Positions 26,916-35,979 are shown, numbered from the stretch's first letter. The stretch is 64,000 nt of DNA from Thermogemmata fonticola (GCF_013694095.1 NZ_JACEFB010000007.1:1-64000), one strand, 5' to 3'. Numbers and translations are program-made. Notes: a model not told the origin generated them from the letters alone.

Positions 26916-27545
26916 ATGACTCCTGCGGAACGTGCCGAACAGATCGCTCGCTTTCGGGCCATGGCGGAGGGGGACCCCGATGACGACCTGGCCCACTTCC
27001 GCCTCGGCCAAATTTTGATGGAAGACGGGCAATATGCCGAAGCGGCCCGCGCTTTCGAGCGGGTGTTGCAGATCAATCCCCATTTTTCGCGGGTGTATCA
27101 GCATCTGGGGGAATGTCTGGTGCAGCAGGGGCAGAAGGAGCAGGCGGTCGAGGTGTTGCAGCGCGGCTGGCAGGTGGCGCAGGAGCGCGGGGACCGCGTA
27201 CCCAAGGAGGCGATCGAGAAGCTGCTCGTGCAACTGGGGGCGGCCATCCCGCAAGCGAGCCAGGCGGCGGAGGAGGTCGGCGGCCCAGGGGGCTTTCGCT
27301 GCCAGCGGCCCGGCTGCATGGAAGGGAAACGGGCACGCCCGCTACCGGCCCCACCTTTTCCCGATGAACTGGGTCAACGCATCGCCCGCGACATCTGCGC
27401 TGCCTGCTGGAACCTCTGGCACCGCGACCTGAGCATCAAAGTCATCAACGAGCTGCGCCTGGACCTCAGCTCCGAGTTCGGCCAGGCGGAGTATGATAAA
27501 TACATGCGGGACTTCTTCGGCTTCGAGCAGGAATCCCCAGCGTGA
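26916..27545 (+). CDS. TPR protein fused to YggX-like Fe(II)-trafficking domain
   Basis: The N-terminal half (about 20-100) is TPR-like (DDLAHFRLGQILMEDGQYAEAARAFERVLQINPHFSRVYQHLGECLVQQGQ). From about 125 it reads FRCQRPGCMEGKRARPLPAPPFPDELGQRIARDICAACWNLW and ...KVINELRLDLSSEFGQAEYDKYMRDFFGFE. That matches YggX in order and spacing: a Cys near its start, PG/DELGxRI, W..W, INE..L, and the F-L-F end. YggX protects Fe-S proteins and labile iron. Stand-alone YggX is ~90 residues; fusion with TPR is unusual. Its stop overlaps the GTG start of the next gene. Confidence 0.85.
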   Translation: MTPAERAEQIARFRAMAEGDPDDDLAHFRLGQILMEDGQYAEAARAFERVLQINPHFSRVYQHLGECLVQQGQKEQAVEVLQRGWQVAQERGDRVPKEAIEKLLVQLGAAIPQASQAAEEVGGPGGFRCQRPGCMEGKRARPLPAPPFPDELGQRIARDICAACWNLWHRDLSIKVINELRLDLSSEFGQAEYDKYMRDFFGFEQESPA

Positions 27546-28288
27546 CGGCTCCCCACCCATCCCTGGTGCGTTACAGCAAACTCGGCTGGCTCGGCAGCTT
27601 CCCAGCCCCGGAAGCCTACCCGCGGGGCGCAACGGTCCTCCTGCGCACTCCCCGCGGCCTGGAACTGGGAGAAATCCTCGTGCCGGCGCTGGCCACGGGG
27701 ACCGTCCCTTCTGCCCCGCCGCGCACTGCCCCGCCGTTGGGCGGCTCGATTCTGCGCCGGGCCACGCCGGAGGACCTGCACGCCGCCCAGGAGGCGGATC
27801 AGACCGTCCAGCGTCTGCTGCCCCTCTTCGAGGCCGACGCGCCCCCCTGGCTGATCGTCGATGCGGAAGCGACCCTGGACCACTGCTGCATCCTCCACAC
27901 GCTGCCTGCCCCGGCGCAAGTCGAGCGCGATCCCGCCGCCTGGACAGCCGCCTGGCAAGAACAGACCGGCTGGCGCTTCGAGGTGCTGGACCTGGCCCGC
28001 TTTTCTCCCCCGCTGGCTCCCTCGCGCACCGCGGCGCGCCGTCCGGCTCCGGTTTCCACTCCTTCCACCTCCGGTTGTTCCTCCGGCGGTTGCTCCAACG
28101 GTGGCTCCAACGGTTGCTCCAACGGTTGCTCCAACGGTGGCGGTTGTTCCAACGGTTGCTCCAACGGTGGCGGTTGTTCCAACGGTTCCTGCGGACGGGG
28201 AACCCTCTCCACCGAGGAGCTGTACGCCTACTTCGCCCTGCTGCGGGAACACTACCCGGAGCACCTCAGCCGTTATTCCTTGCTGTGA
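27542..28288 (+). CDS. PSP1/RicT-like protein with Cys-Ser-Asn-Gly repeat
   Basis: A 248-residue protein whose residues 25-160 match PSP1/RicT (YaaT) proteins: VLLRTPRGLELGEIL, ILRRATPEDLHAAQEAD, and ..DAEATLDHCCILHTLP... near the C-terminus of the fold. In Bacillus RicT forms a complex with RicA and RicF that binds Fe-S clusters and aids RNase Y. Residues ~177-216 are a repeat of GCSN units with eight Cys, followed by a helical tail. Start is GTG, overlapping the previous stop (GTGA), so the pair is translationally coupled. Annotation as PSP1 rests on pattern, not a search. Confidence 0.75.
   Translation: MTAPHPSLVRYSKLGWLGSFPAPEAYPRGATVLLRTPRGLELGEILVPALATGTVPSAPPRTAPPLGGSILRRATPEDLHAAQEADQTVQRLLPLFEADAPPWLIVDAEATLDHCCILHTLPAPAQVERDPAAWTAAWQEQTGWRFEVLDLARFSPPLAPSRTAARRPAPVSTPSTSGCSSGGCSNGGSNGCSNGCSNGGGCSNGCSNGGGCSNGSCGRGTLSTEELYAYFALLREHYPEHLSRYSLL
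28073..28195 (+). repeat. 12-bp coding repeat GGTTGCTCCAAC
   Basis: Units of 12 bp (GGTTGCTCCAAC, coding Gly-Cys-Ser-Asn) alternate with GGTGGC units within the PSP1-like gene. Both unit lengths are multiples of three, so changes in copy number would keep the frame. Confidence 0.85.
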
Positions 28289-28296
28289 ACTCGATG

Positions 28297-28366
28297 GTCC
28301 GACAGCGCAAACGATCATGAGCTAACACCCACAGTCCGACAGCGAAACCGATCATGAGCCGACAGC
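28297..28366 (+). repeat. Duplicated start region of hydrolase gene
   Basis: The stretch gtccgacagcgmaaacgatcATGAGC occurs at 28298 and again at 28334 (period about 37), with a third partial copy after 28358. The first copy reads ATG AGC TAA, an aborted start; the second carries the true start ATG of the hydrolase. Confidence 0.8.
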
Positions 28367-29544
28367 GACGGTGGCTCGCCGTGCTGCTACTCGCGCTAGC
28401 GCTGCCAGTGCTAGCGGCGGATGGGAACGACGTTTTTGACCCGCTGGCGTGGCTGAGGGCGCGGAAGCTCGGCAAGCTGACGACTGTGACGCCGCAAAGC
28501 GGCAAGCCCCTCCGGCGTCTGGCGGCCACCACGCTGGAAGAGTGGCACAAGGAGCGCGCGCTGTATCAGCAGGCATTCCGGGAACTGATCGGCCCCTGGC
28601 CATCGGAGCGGCCGCCGCTGCAAGCCCGTGTGCTGGAGCGGAAGGAGTTCGCCCAGTTCATCCGTTACAAGGTGGGGTTCCGCTCGCTGCCCTCGGAGGC
28701 CGAGTACGCCTCGGAGATTCGCGCCTGGCTGTTCGTGCCCACGGTTCCGAAACCGCCCCGCCCGGCGATTGTTGTGTTGCACCAGACGGTCCCGCAGGGA
28801 AAGGACGAACCCGCCGGAGTGCGAGCGACTTTACCGTGGCTGGCCCACGCCCTCTACTACGCACAGCGCGGCTACGTCACCCTCGCTCCCGACGCCATCG
28901 GCTATGGGGAGCGCACCGCCGGCGGCACCGCACGGACCGGCTTTGAACTGGCCGATGCTGCCCCGATCCTCGACCGCCACCCCCCTATGACCTTGCTGGG
29001 ACTGATGCTCTACGATGTGACGCGATGCGTGGATTACCTGGAAACCCGGCCAGAGGTGGACCGCGACCGCATCGGCGTGCTGGGCCACTCCCAGGGCGGC
29101 CTCTTGGTGAACTGCGTGCTGGGGCTGGAACCGCGGTTCCGAGTGGGCATCGCCTCGTGCGGCTACGGGCTATTCCGCACAGACCAGCTCTTCCCGCAGC
29201 GCTGGGCCGGCAAAAACTCGGCCTACCTTCCGCGATTGGCCCTCTACGCCGGCCAAGCCGACGAGCTGCCGCTGGACTTCCTCCACATCCTGGCCTTGGC
29301 GGCTCCGCGACCCCACCTCATCCAAACGTGCTTGGGCGACACCATCTGGACCCCGCCGGCCGTCGCCGAGAACGCCTTCGTGATGAAGGAATTGAAACGC
29401 GTGCGCTCCTTCTACGGTCAGGAGGCGGAAGCCCACCTCGTTAGCATCGAACCGGGCGGCGGCGATCGACACAAAAACCACGGCTGGTACCCGGAAACCC
29501 AAAAGGCGGCGGACGCTTTGCTGGATAAAGTCCTCCAACCCTGA
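28354..29544 (+). CDS. Secreted alpha/beta hydrolase (acetyl-xylan-esterase/DLH-like)
   Basis: A 396-residue exported hydrolase: signal WLAVLLLALALPVLA, a long N-terminal segment (residues 25-125), then PAIVVLHQT, YVTLAPDAIGYGER, DRIGVLGHSQGGLLVNCVLGLEPRF (nucleophile elbow GHSQGG), and a late acid/His region ending GGGDRHKNHGWYPETQKAADALLDKVL, whose His is the likely base. The layout is that of Planctomycete acetyl-xylan esterase/dienelactone-hydrolase-type enzymes acting on polysaccharide side chains. No Shine-Dalgarno site precedes the ATG. Confidence 0.82.
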   Translation: MSRQRRWLAVLLLALALPVLAADGNDVFDPLAWLRARKLGKLTTVTPQSGKPLRRLAATTLEEWHKERALYQQAFRELIGPWPSERPPLQARVLERKEFAQFIRYKVGFRSLPSEAEYASEIRAWLFVPTVPKPPRPAIVVLHQTVPQGKDEPAGVRATLPWLAHALYYAQRGYVTLAPDAIGYGERTAGGTARTGFELADAAPILDRHPPMTLLGLMLYDVTRCVDYLETRPEVDRDRIGVLGHSQGGLLVNCVLGLEPRFRVGIASCGYGLFRTDQLFPQRWAGKNSAYLPRLALYAGQADELPLDFLHILALAAPRPHLIQTCLGDTIWTPPAVAENAFVMKELKRVRSFYGQEAEAHLVSIEPGGGDRHKNHGWYPETQKAADALLDKVLQP

Positions 29545-29650
29545 CACTTAGCGGACACCGGCGAATGCCGCTTCCCCATTCCCTCGCAGGAAAAGGTCCT
29601 CCAACCCTGACGCGAGACGAACTCCCGGCGGATGCTGCTTCCCCTGCCCG
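29528..29650 (+). repeat. 3'-end duplication of hydrolase gene
   Basis: The last codons and stop of the hydrolase (TCCTCCAACCCTGAC at 29531) recur at 29597, period 66 bp. The following 'cggcgaatgccgcttcccc' recurs as 'cggcggatgctgcttcccc'. The copy is imperfect and untranslated. Confidence 0.75.
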
Positions 29651-29812
29651 CTCCGAGCTGTCGCTGGCGGAATGGGCGGACTCCCCTTCCCCTCTTCCTT
29701 CCTAGCCATCGCTCGTGGCCACTCGTGCTCCTAGAATGCCTTTCTCCGGGCCGCAAGGCGGTGCGGCGGTGCGGCGCCGGCCCGGAGGACGCCTTCGCAG
29801 GAGGTTCCAAAC

Positions 29813-30385
29813 ATGTTGTCGGCCAAAATCCTGATCCTGACGTTTGCTGTGTTGGGCATGGTCATGGTGCAAACGAGCCGGGCGGCCAACCCCATCGTCG
29901 TCATGGAGACGAACATGGGGACAATCACCATCGAACTGTACGAAGACAAAGCCCCGATCACCGTCAAAAACTTTTTGCAGTACGTGGATGACAAGCATTA
30001 CGACGGCACGATTTTCCACCGGGTCATCGACGGGTTCATGATTCAAGGGGGCGGCTACGAACCAGGGATGAAGGAGCGCAAGACACGCCCGCCGATCAAA
30101 AACGAGTCCGCCAATGGCTTGTCCAATCTGCGGGGCACCATCGCCATGGCGCGCACGCCGGACCCGGATAGCGCCACCGCCCAGTTCTTCATCAACGTCA
30201 AGGACAACACCTTCCTGGATCGGGCCAATGCACGGGACAAAGTCGGCTACTGCGTCTTCGGGCGGGTGATCGAGGGGATGGATGTTGTGGACAAGATTAA
30301 GGCGGTCAAGACGACCCGCCGCGGAATGCACGACGATGTGCCGGAAAAGGACGTGATCATCCTCTCCGTGCGGCGGAAGCAGTAA
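29813..30385 (+). CDS. Exported cyclophilin-type peptidyl-prolyl isomerase
   Basis: A 190-residue cyclophilin with an N-terminal signal ([19 protein letters not shown]). It carries [42 protein letters not shown] (catalytic Arg of FHRV), [27 protein letters not shown] and [17 protein letters not shown], the full PpiA/PpiB core. Proline isomerisation outside the cytoplasm is inferred from the leader. AGGAGGTTCCAAAC precedes the ATG. Confidence 0.96.
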   Translation: MLSAKILILTFAVLGMVMVQTSRAANPIVVMETNMGTITIELYEDKAPITVKNFLQYVDDKHYDGTIFHRVIDGFMIQGGGYEPGMKERKTRPPIKNESANGLSNLRGTIAMARTPDPDSATAQFFINVKDNTFLDRANARDKVGYCVFGRVIEGMDVVDKIKAVKTTRRGMHDDVPEKDVIILSVRRKQ

Positions 30386-30609
30386 GGACCGCAGCGGGCC
30401 AATCTCCGTCGCTTCCGGGAAAAGTCGAGGCGGCCAAGCGGCGGGGGGAACAGGGCATCGCTCCGGTCAGCCGCGTCGTGGTTCAGTCCGGCCACAGCTC
30501 GGCTTGGGCATCGCTCCGGTCAGGATGGGAGACGGGAAGCGGGGCAGGCCGTCTCTGCTGGCTGCTTTCCCCGCGTGTGGTGCTCAGCGTATCCGGCCCC
30601 GCGGCGGCG
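30386..30609. repeat. Convergent gap with 18-bp direct repeat
   Basis: The 224-bp gap between the cyclophilin and a minus-strand gene has a direct repeat GGGCATCGCTCCGGTCAG at 30452 and 30507 (period about 55) and no terminator-like hairpin that I trust. Confidence 0.6.
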
Positions 30610-32106
30610 TCATTTCGGGCGCATGGGGGCCTCGGCGGGCAGGGGCGGCTGCCGCCGGCGTTCTGGGTTCCAGAGGCGGAAGCCCAGGAGCACGCCTTCG
30701 GGCAGTCCCGCGGTTTTGTAAGCCCCCTGGAGGGGCGGCACCCCCTCCTGTTGCTGCGCACCGGAGTGGATCGCGATCCCGTCCGCTGTCCGGGTCAGGC
30801 GAAGGGGTTGGCCGGTGAAGGGATCGAGGGGAACCTGCGGCAGGAATTCGGGGGTCAGGTCGCTGAGGCGGTCGGGCCAGCGCTGGTGTTTGAGCCGATA
30901 GCGTTCGCAGGCGAGGCCGACCTGGGCGCAGCGGATCAGGGTCAGGGTGTGCAGTTGGGCGGTGGCAAGGCGGCGGCTGGCGGTGTAGCGGAGGAAGTAG
31001 CCTGACAGCGGAGCGGCGGAGGCTTGGGGGTCTGCCTGGAGGGATTCCTCAAAGGCGCGCGCGGCGGCGAGTCGTTCCTCCACCGGGCGGTGCACCACCT
31101 CTTCGAGCCAGCGGGTCATGGCCCGCAGATAGTAGGCGTGTTCCCGCGGCAGGCGGTACCAGGCACTGGCGCGCAGCCACTGGTAGGCGTACCAGTCGCC
31201 GTGGGGGATGTCGTGGCCGAGAATGTCCTGGATGGAGACCTGGCCCCGCTCCAGGGCCACGAAGAGGAGGTGGTGGCTTGCCCGCTCGCTGCGCCAGCCC
31301 AGGTCCGACTTCAGGGCGTCGTGCACGTCTTCGAGCCAGCGCTGGACCTGCTCAAGCTGTTCCGGGGCGCTGTCCTGAGCCAGCCAGTGCTCCAGCTTCT
31401 CGACGCCGAGCCGGTAGCCGCCCCAGGCAATCAAGCTCGTGATGAGGAACGGCGTGTCCCCGATAACGCGGGAAATCTGGAACATGGCCTGGATGTTGCC
31501 AGCGGCGCGGCGGAAGTCCCCTTCCTCCAGAGCCAGCAAGGTGTCGAATCCGAGGAGTTCCCGCACGCCGCCCCAGTAGTGCGCGAACTCCAGGCGGGTC
31601 GCCAAGGGGTTGGTTTCCAGGGTGATGTTCACCGAGCCGCGGGGATAATTTTTGAGAGAACGGACAATGGGGATTGCTTCGGGATATTTCTGGAGGTCGC
31701 TACGCACGACTTGAACGGCAGAAGGAATCCAACGATGATTGGGCGGCACGCTGGAAAAATACTCTCGCCAGTCCGGGTGATGGCTATCCCAGGTCTGCGG
31801 CGGCTTGCCGAAGGGGTAAACTTGCTGGCCGATCCGCTGAACCAATTCCATCACATTCTGCTCCGGCGGTACCGAGGGGCGGCCCGCTTGCAAGCTCTCC
31901 CAGCTCCACGCGGGGTCCTTCTGCTCCAGCTCCGCCAGCACGGTCTGGAGTTCTCGCTGCCCCTGGTAGCGCAGCACCAGTCCGACGATGCCCCAGGCCA
32001 GCAGCGGCAGCCCGACGAAGATGAGCAGCCCCAGCAGGAGGAAACGCACCCAGCGGATCACGGCGCGCCGGACGGACGCCTTCGGACGCGGAGAGGATGC
32101 CGTCAT
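30610..32106 (-). CDS. Membrane-anchored protein of unknown function
   Basis: A 498-residue protein with one N-terminal transmembrane helix (FLLLGLLIFVGLPLLAWGIVGLVL) and a large extracytoplasmic part, largely helical. The C-terminus contains RLKHQRWPDRLSDLTPEFLPQVPLDPFTGQPL, a pattern (P..L.DL.P.YLP.VP.DPF.G.PL) that recurs in many planctomycete proteins and in pilin-like minor subunits. No enzyme motif is seen. AAGGAG lies upstream of the ATG with a 10-nt spacer. Confidence 0.75.
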   Translation of the reverse strand: MTASSPRPKASVRRAVIRWVRFLLLGLLIFVGLPLLAWGIVGLVLRYQGQRELQTVLAELEQKDPAWSWESLQAGRPSVPPEQNVMELVQRIGQQVYPFGKPPQTWDSHHPDWREYFSSVPPNHRWIPSAVQVVRSDLQKYPEAIPIVRSLKNYPRGSVNITLETNPLATRLEFAHYWGGVRELLGFDTLLALEEGDFRRAAGNIQAMFQISRVIGDTPFLITSLIAWGGYRLGVEKLEHWLAQDSAPEQLEQVQRWLEDVHDALKSDLGWRSERASHHLLFVALERGQVSIQDILGHDIPHGDWYAYQWLRASAWYRLPREHAYYLRAMTRWLEEVVHRPVEERLAAARAFEESLQADPQASAAPLSGYFLRYTASRRLATAQLHTLTLIRCAQVGLACERYRLKHQRWPDRLSDLTPEFLPQVPLDPFTGQPLRLTRTADGIAIHSGAQQQEGVPPLQGAYKTAGLPEGVLLGFRLWNPERRRQPPLPAEAPMRPK

Positions 32107-32372
32107 GATCGGATTCTCCTTCCTTCAGTCAGATCAGAGACGTGAGGCGCGATCGGGTACAAGCCGAAGAACGCCGCGGATTCCCGACTGCTCCCGTCAA
32201 ACGCTGGCCATTATAACCGGTTCCCCCCAGCCGGGCCAGAACAAATCCGGGGGCGTGCGGGGGCGCTTCAGCAGGAGGGTCCTCAGTCTGGGATCAGGGG
32301 TCGCCATCCGGGGACGGGGAGGTGAAGTAAGGGGCATGCGGGGCGGAATCTCCGCAGAAGGAGGAGGGCAAA
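32107..32372. other. Divergent intergenic region
   Basis: 266 bp with no gene. It should contain promoters of the membrane protein (minus) and rsmH (plus); no repeat or operator stands out. Confidence 0.4.
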
Positions 32373-33302
32373 ATGGCGTTGACGGAGGGGAAGGGTGAGT
32401 TTATGGGTTCGGAGCGTCCGGTGCGGCATGTGCCGGTGCTGGCGGAGGAAGTGCGGGCCTGGCTGGCGCCGGCGGCGGGTCAAGTGTGGGTCGATGCGAC
32501 GGTGGGCGGCGGCGGCCATGCGCGGCTTTTGGCCGAAGCCGTCGGTCCGCAAGGACACCTCATCGCGGTGGATCAGGACCCGGCGATGCTAGCGATCGCC
32601 CGCGCACGCCTGGCCGGTCTCCCCGTGACTTTCCTCCACGCCCGCTTCGATCGCCTGCCGCAACTCCTCGCCGAACTGGGCCTGGAGCGGGTGGACGGCT
32701 TGCTGGCGGACCTGGGGTTCGCCAGCGACCAGGTGGAGGACCCGCAGCGCGGCCTGAGCTTCCGCCAGCACGGCCCTCTGGACATGCGCCTGGACCCGAC
32801 CGCTGATTTGACAGCCGAGGAAATTGTGAACAGTTGGTCAGAACAGGAACTGGCTCGACTTCTGTGGGAATACGGCGAGGAGCGGTACAGCCGGCGGATC
32901 GCCCGGCGGATTGTAGAGCAGCGGCAACGGCAGCCCTTGCGTACAACGACGGAGCTGGCCGAGCTGGTGCGCCGCTGCGTGCCCCGGTCGGGAGGGATCG
33001 ATCCGGCCACGCGGACCTTCCAGGCCCTGCGCATCGCGGTCAACGACGAGCTAGCGGTTCTGGAGCGCCTCTTAGCTGCCCTGCCTGACCTGATCCGTCC
33101 CGGCGGCCGCGTGGGCATCATCAGCTTCCATTCGCTGGAAGACCGGCGTGTCAAGCAGGCGTTTCGCCAGGCGGAAGTGTGGGACGTCCTCACCCGCAAG
33201 CCGATCATGCCTACGGACGAGGAAATTCGGACCAATCCCCGTGCGCGGAGTGCTCGCTTGCGGGCCGCCCAGCGCCGCACTAGCTCCCCGGCTCCGCCGT
33301 AA
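32373..33302 (+). CDS. rsmH: 16S rRNA m4C1402 methyltransferase
   Basis: RsmH (MraW) methylates the N4 of C1402 in 16S rRNA with SAM. In the 309 residues: HVPVLAEEVRAWL, DATVGGGGHARLLAE (SAM loop, about 41-54), AVDQDP, DGLLADLGFASDQVEDPQRGLSF, DMRLDP, the LLWEYGEERYSRRIARRI stretch and IISFHSLEDRRVKQAFR at the end are all diagnostic. GGAGGAGGGCAAA precedes ATG 32373. A second ATG at codon 11 is possible but lacks this site. In most bacteria rsmH heads the division cluster and is followed by ftsL; here a LysM protein follows. Confidence 0.97.
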   Translation: MALTEGKGEFMGSERPVRHVPVLAEEVRAWLAPAAGQVWVDATVGGGGHARLLAEAVGPQGHLIAVDQDPAMLAIARARLAGLPVTFLHARFDRLPQLLAELGLERVDGLLADLGFASDQVEDPQRGLSFRQHGPLDMRLDPTADLTAEEIVNSWSEQELARLLWEYGEERYSRRIARRIVEQRQRQPLRTTTELAELVRRCVPRSGGIDPATRTFQALRIAVNDELAVLERLLAALPDLIRPGGRVGIISFHSLEDRRVKQAFRQAEVWDVLTRKPIMPTDEEIRTNPRARSARLRAAQRRTSSPAPP

Positions 33303-33370
33303 GGGCCGCCCCCCGCCCGACACCCGGACCCGCAGGAAGCAGGCACCCAACCCCAGCAAGGAGGCATCGC

Positions 33371-35128
33371 ATGGTCACTCCCTCGAACCCGGCCCCCAGC
33401 AGTCCCACCAGCAGCAGTAGCACGCGTGCTGGCAGTTTTTCCTGGAAGCGGCTCTGGCGCCGGCGCCCGACGAGTTCCGCCAGCTCAAGCGGTTCCGCCG
33501 CAGGAAAGGCCGCCGCAGGACGCAGTCTCTCACGCTGGACGATCGGCAGCGTGGCGGTCGTCAGCTTGCTGGCAGGCTTTACGGCCATGTACCTGTTCTA
33601 TCCTCCCTCTTCCGTCCCGCCGGAGGACAGCTCTCGGAGCGAAGCGCCGCCTGCCGAGACCCAACCCGGCAGCGGGGGGAAAGCGGTGGCGCAATCTTCG
33701 TTCGGCCTTCCTGCATCCGGCAGCTCTCCGCGAGCTGAGACGAGCGCCCCGTCAGCACCAGGCCTGCTGCCGGCGCCGAGCGGGCCGTTGGCCGCTGCGC
33801 CTTCGGGAACAGCCGCCCCCCCGCCGGGAGGAGTAGCGCCGCCGCCGATGGACAACGCCTTGCCACCGCTGCCGCCGGTGGAGGCCGGGGCGGGGCTGCC
33901 GCCACCAGCGCTGCCTGTGCCGCCGGTGATTCCCGCCGGGGGTGTTCCGCCTGGAGCCGGGAGGAGTGCGCCGCCTTCCAGCGATCCGCCGCCTTCCAGC
34001 GGTACGCCTCCGCCGCCGATTCCGTTGCCGCCGGTGTCGCCGGGGGGGAGTCCCGCGGTGCCTCCGCCGAGTGGGGATGTGCCCGCAGTCGCTCCGCCGG
34101 CGCTGACTCCGCCACCTCCGGCTTCGCTCAGTCCGGCGCCGCCTTCCAGCACGCCGCCGTCGTCTGCTTCTTCTGCCGGGCCAGTTTCCACGGGATCAGC
34201 AGGAAGCGCTTCCGCGCCGCCTGGGCCGCCGTCGGTGGCACCGCCTGCCCCAAGCGAAAATACTCAGCCGCCCTCCCCGGCTCCGCCCGCAGGAGGGGAA
34301 AATCCCTCGGCCCTGCCAGTGCCTCCCGCTGCCAGTGTGCTGCCACCGCCTCCTGCGAATGCCGGTCCGGCCAGTCCGCCGCCCGCCCCTCCGCTTGTGC
34401 CTTCTGGAGGAAACGCCGGCTCGACTCCCGCAGCCGCCGGGGGAAACGATCGCGGCGCCCGCTTGACTTTACCCCAATCCGCCGAGGCCTCCCGCAATAG
34501 CTCACGCCCGCTGGAGCAGCCGACCGCTGGGATGCCTTCGCTTCCGACCGCCGCTTCTTCTTCTCCAGGGCGCACGGAAAACCCACCCGCCGTAGCGGAG
34601 CGGCCGCCCACGACGTCCTACGATGTGGACATTTACGAACCGCGGCCTGGGGACACGTGGGAGTCGATCAGCCGGGAGTTCTACCAGGATGGGCGGTATG
34701 CGGCAGCGCTGCGGGCATACAACCGGAACAAGCCGCTTCACGGCAGCGGGGCCATCGACATCCCGCCGCTTCACATCCTGCGCCGCCTGGGAGGCGATGC
34801 CACCCGTATGTCACCAGCTTCCTTTGGTCCGGGGGGCAACTCCTCTCCCGCGGGGTTGCAGCCGGCGGGGCGAGCGGTGCCGACGGACCCGTGGAACGCC
34901 GCCGCGCCAACCTATCACTCCGGCCCCGCAAGTGCCGCACCAGGAGGGTTCAAAATCTATCGGGTCCCCACCGACGGCCTCAGCCTGCCGACCATCGCCC
35001 GGCAACTGTTGGGCAACGAGCGGCGCTGGGTGGAAATCTACGACCTCAATCCAGAAGTGAACGCTTCGCGCGTGCCGGCGGGTACGGAACTGCGGCTGCC
35101 AGCGGATGCCCGCCTTCCGGGAAACTGA
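33371..35128 (+). CDS. Single-pass membrane protein with Pro-rich stalk and two LysM-like domains
   Basis: A 585-residue protein: a basic Ser-rich cytoplasmic start, one transmembrane helix (WTIGSVAVVSLLAGFTAMYLFYP, about 57-80), a ~330-residue Pro/Ser/Ala stalk, then LysM-like modules near 418-465 (YEPRPGDTWESISREFYQDGRYAAALRAYNRN) and 530-580 (YRVPTDGLSLPTIARQLLGNERRWVEIYDLNPEV). LysM domains bind glycan, usually peptidoglycan. The gene follows rsmH by 68 bp with AAGGAGGCATCGC at its ATG and occupies the place of ftsL. It is probably envelope- or division-related, but this is inference from position. Confidence 0.82.
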   Translation: MVTPSNPAPSSPTSSSSTRAGSFSWKRLWRRRPTSSASSSGSAAGKAAAGRSLSRWTIGSVAVVSLLAGFTAMYLFYPPSSVPPEDSSRSEAPPAETQPGSGGKAVAQSSFGLPASGSSPRAETSAPSAPGLLPAPSGPLAAAPSGTAAPPPGGVAPPPMDNALPPLPPVEAGAGLPPPALPVPPVIPAGGVPPGAGRSAPPSSDPPPSSGTPPPPIPLPPVSPGGSPAVPPPSGDVPAVAPPALTPPPPASLSPAPPSSTPPSSASSAGPVSTGSAGSASAPPGPPSVAPPAPSENTQPPSPAPPAGGENPSALPVPPAASVLPPPPANAGPASPPPAPPLVPSGGNAGSTPAAAGGNDRGARLTLPQSAEASRNSSRPLEQPTAGMPSLPTAASSSPGRTENPPAVAERPPTTSYDVDIYEPRPGDTWESISREFYQDGRYAAALRAYNRNKPLHGSGAIDIPPLHILRRLGGDATRMSPASFGPGGNSSPAGLQPAGRAVPTDPWNAAAPTYHSGPASAAPGGFKIYRVPTDGLSLPTIARQLLGNERRWVEIYDLNPEVNASRVPAGTELRLPADARLPGN

Positions 35129-35349
35129 AAGGGTGCACCGTGGGTGTCCGCGCCTCTGTCCGGTTCTACCCGCTACTGGGTTCGGTTTCCCTCGGTCCTG
35201 CGCCTTTCTAAAACAAATCCGATCCACCACCCGATCCAGGGGAAAGTTCTGCAAGCCGAACGGCTGGCTCCTGCCGGGCTTTCCCTGGAACCGGGACAGT
35301 CCGTGGCCTTACCGACCGCGGCGTTCCGTGGCGTTACCCTGGTGTCCCC

Positions 35350-35979
35350 ATGATCACTCGGATGACCGGCGTGCTCAACCGCGTGCTGGACGAGGAAGTT
35401 CGCCTGCAAGTCGGACCGCTCGAGTATCAGATTCTGGTACCCGAAACGGTACGGCGGCAGTTGCAGAACCGCCTCGGTCAGGAAGTCACCCTGCACACGC
35501 TGGAATATCTCGAAGGGGTCGGCAGCGGCAACCGCTTCATCCCCCGCCTGGTCGGCTTCCACACCGAGGCCGAGTTGGAATTGTTCGAGTTGTTCTGCAC
35601 CGTGGAAAAGATCGGGATCAAAAAAGCCCTCAAGGCGATGGCCCGACCCAGCCACGAAATCGCCGACGCCATCAGCCGCCAGGATGTGTCTTGGCTGAGC
35701 ACCTTGCCCGGCGTCGGAGCAGCCACTGCCGAGCAGATCGTGGCAACCCTCAAGCGCAAAGTCACCCGGCTAGCCTTTACCCGCGACACTGCCGCCGCTA
35801 CCGGCGACTCCGCTTCGCGCGTTGACAGTCAGATGATCGACGATGTGTATCAGGCCCTTCTCGCACTCGGGCATAGTCCCCTCGAAGCCCGCCAGCGCCT
35901 GGACATCCTGCTCGCCAGCGGTAAATCCTTCCGCTCCGTCGAAGAGGCCCTCACCTTCATCTACAGCAGCAGCTCCTAG
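35350..35979 (+). CDS. ruvA: Holliday junction DNA helicase subunit RuvA
   Basis: RuvA binds four-way junctions and loads the RuvB motor. The 209 residues show an N-terminal OB fold (MITRMTGVLNRVLDEEVRLQVGPLEYQILVP), HhH motifs (EKIGIKKALKAM, LSTLPGVGAATAEQIVATLKRKV) and the C-terminal RuvB-binding three-helix domain (DDVYQALLALGHSPLEARQRL). ruvB and ruvC are not adjacent. The ATG lacks a strong ribosome-binding site. Confidence 0.93.
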   Translation: MITRMTGVLNRVLDEEVRLQVGPLEYQILVPETVRRQLQNRLGQEVTLHTLEYLEGVGSGNRFIPRLVGFHTEAELELFELFCTVEKIGIKKALKAMARPSHEIADAISRQDVSWLSTLPGVGAATAEQIVATLKRKVTRLAFTRDTAAATGDSASRVDSQMIDDVYQALLALGHSPLEARQRLDILLASGKSFRSVEEALTFIYSSSS

